Of a stretch of 64,000 bases of DNA, positions 63,241 through 64,000 are shown in pieces. Each line of letters starts with the position of its first letter. The first letter of the stretch is position 1. Origin of the DNA: Nemertoderma westbladi (taxonomy: Eukaryota > Xenacoelomorpha > Nemertodermatida > Nemertodermatidae); contig JAUCBJ010004184.1 of the NCBI GenBank assembly GCA_032718475.1, positions 31,044 to 95,043 on the forward strand, read 5' to 3'. The notes under the pieces were generated by a model that saw only the letters and a program-made list of their open reading frames with translations, searched no databases and was not told where the DNA came from. Both the position numbers and the translations under genes were made by a program.

Positions 63241-64000
63241 AGAGCGTGACATTGATTCCATCCTGTTGTATGCCATTATTTTATATTTTTAGAGCGTGAC
63301 ATTAATTCCAACCTGCTGTATGCCATTATTTTATATTTTTAGAGCGTGACATTGATTCCATCCTGCTGTATGCCATTATTTTATATTTTTAGAGCGTGAC
63401 ATTGATTCCATCCTGCTGTATGCCATTATTTTATATTTTTAGAGCGTGACATTAATTCCATCCTGTTGTATGCCATTATTTTATATTTTTAGAGCGTGAC
63501 ATTGATTCAATCCTGTTGTATGCCATTATTTTATATTTTTAGAGCGTGACATTGATTCCATCCTGTTGTATGCCATTATTTTATATTTTTAGAGCGTGAC
63601 ATTGATTCCATTCTGTTGTATGCCATTATTTTATATTTTTAGAGCGTGACATTGATTCCATTCTGTTGTATGCCATTATTTTATATTTTTAGAGCGTGAC
63701 ATTGATTCCATCCTGTTGTATGCCATTATTTTATATTTTTAGAGCGTGACATTGATTCCATCCTGTTGTATGCCATTATTTTATATTTTTAGAGCGTGAC
63801 ATTGATTCCATCCTGTTGTATGCCATTATTTTATATTTTTAGAGCGTGACATTGATTCCATCCTGCTGTATGCCATTATTTTATATTTTTAGAGCGTGAC
63901 ATTGATTCCATCCTGTTGTATGCCATTATTTTATATTTTTAGAGCGTGACATTGATTCCATCCTGTTGTATGCCATTATTTTATATTTTTAGAGCGTGAC
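63241..64000. repeat. 50-bp minisatellite, continuing past the window
   Basis: AGAGCGTGAC starts at 63,241 and recurs every 50 bp to 63,991, giving 15 full units plus the start of the next. Copies are nearly identical, with changes only at a few sites (GATT or AATT, CCATCC or CCATTC, TGTTG or TGCTG). Every unit contains ATTTTATATTTTTAG just before AGCG, a sequence resembling a 3' splice acceptor. A partial relative (TTGTTATTTTTAG) precedes the first unit. The array lies downstream of exon D, before the exon that must complete its Ig domain. No reading frame of the unit continues that domain. Confidence 0.95.

Overview
The window is animal nuclear DNA. About four fifths of it (1 to ~50,535) is one continuous satellite of a 40-bp unit; the array is already under way at base 1, so its full length is unknown. 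The remaining ~13.5 kb is AT-rich, intron-rich DNA. It carries exons of an immunoglobulin I-set repeat gene on the plus strand and a two-exon seven-transmembrane receptor gene on the minus strand. The receptor resembles the Srx/Srt-type chemoreceptors best known from nematodes. That fit, together with a TTTTCAG acceptor, suggests a nematode or a close ecdysozoan relative, but the other acceptors (TTTTTAG, TTTAAG, ATTTAG) do not follow the strict Caenorhabditis consensus, so the assignment is tentative.

Layout. 1-50,535: satellite of roughly 1,260 units, with nested higher-order repeats and blocks of sequence variants. 50,536-51,772: AT-rich DNA with no recognised gene. 51,773-51,973: Ig exon A (phase 1 to 1). 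51,974-52,815: a 54/57-bp minisatellite built from the 3' end of exon A plus its splice donor, so the donor AATG|GTAAGT recurs every 54 or 57 bp, always in the same reading phase. 53,126-53,228: weak candidate exon. 53,628-54,837 (minus): 324-residue receptor, nested in the Ig gene's intron. ~55,126-55,204: tRNA-like element. 57,301-57,463: exon B (interdomain linker). 57,801-61,033: second minisatellite (~63 bp, about 52 copies). 61,284-61,506 and 61,789-62,018: exons C and D, carrying further Ig domains. 62,245-62,547: TATA-like box followed by a broken short reading frame. 63,241-64,000 and beyond: third minisatellite, 50 bp.

Exons A, B, C and D join in perfectly matching phases (1|1, 2|2, 0|0) into an open chain of I-set domains with a linker. 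This is the style of giant cytoskeletal or sarcomeric proteins (titin/twitchin/UNC-89/obscurin/kettin class), although an extracellular Ig-repeat protein cannot be excluded. Exon A begins in the middle of an Ig domain, and I cannot find the first half in the 1.2 kb between the satellite and exon A. The satellite therefore probably lies inside an intron of this gene. The very long plus-strand open frames across the satellite are not genes: the unit has no stop codon in any plus-strand frame.

The most interesting signal is the exon-derived minisatellite after exon A, with fifteen in-phase GTAAGT donors in a row. It sits in a gene whose introns hold two further minisatellites and possibly a >50-kb satellite that is practically free of AG on the sense strand.
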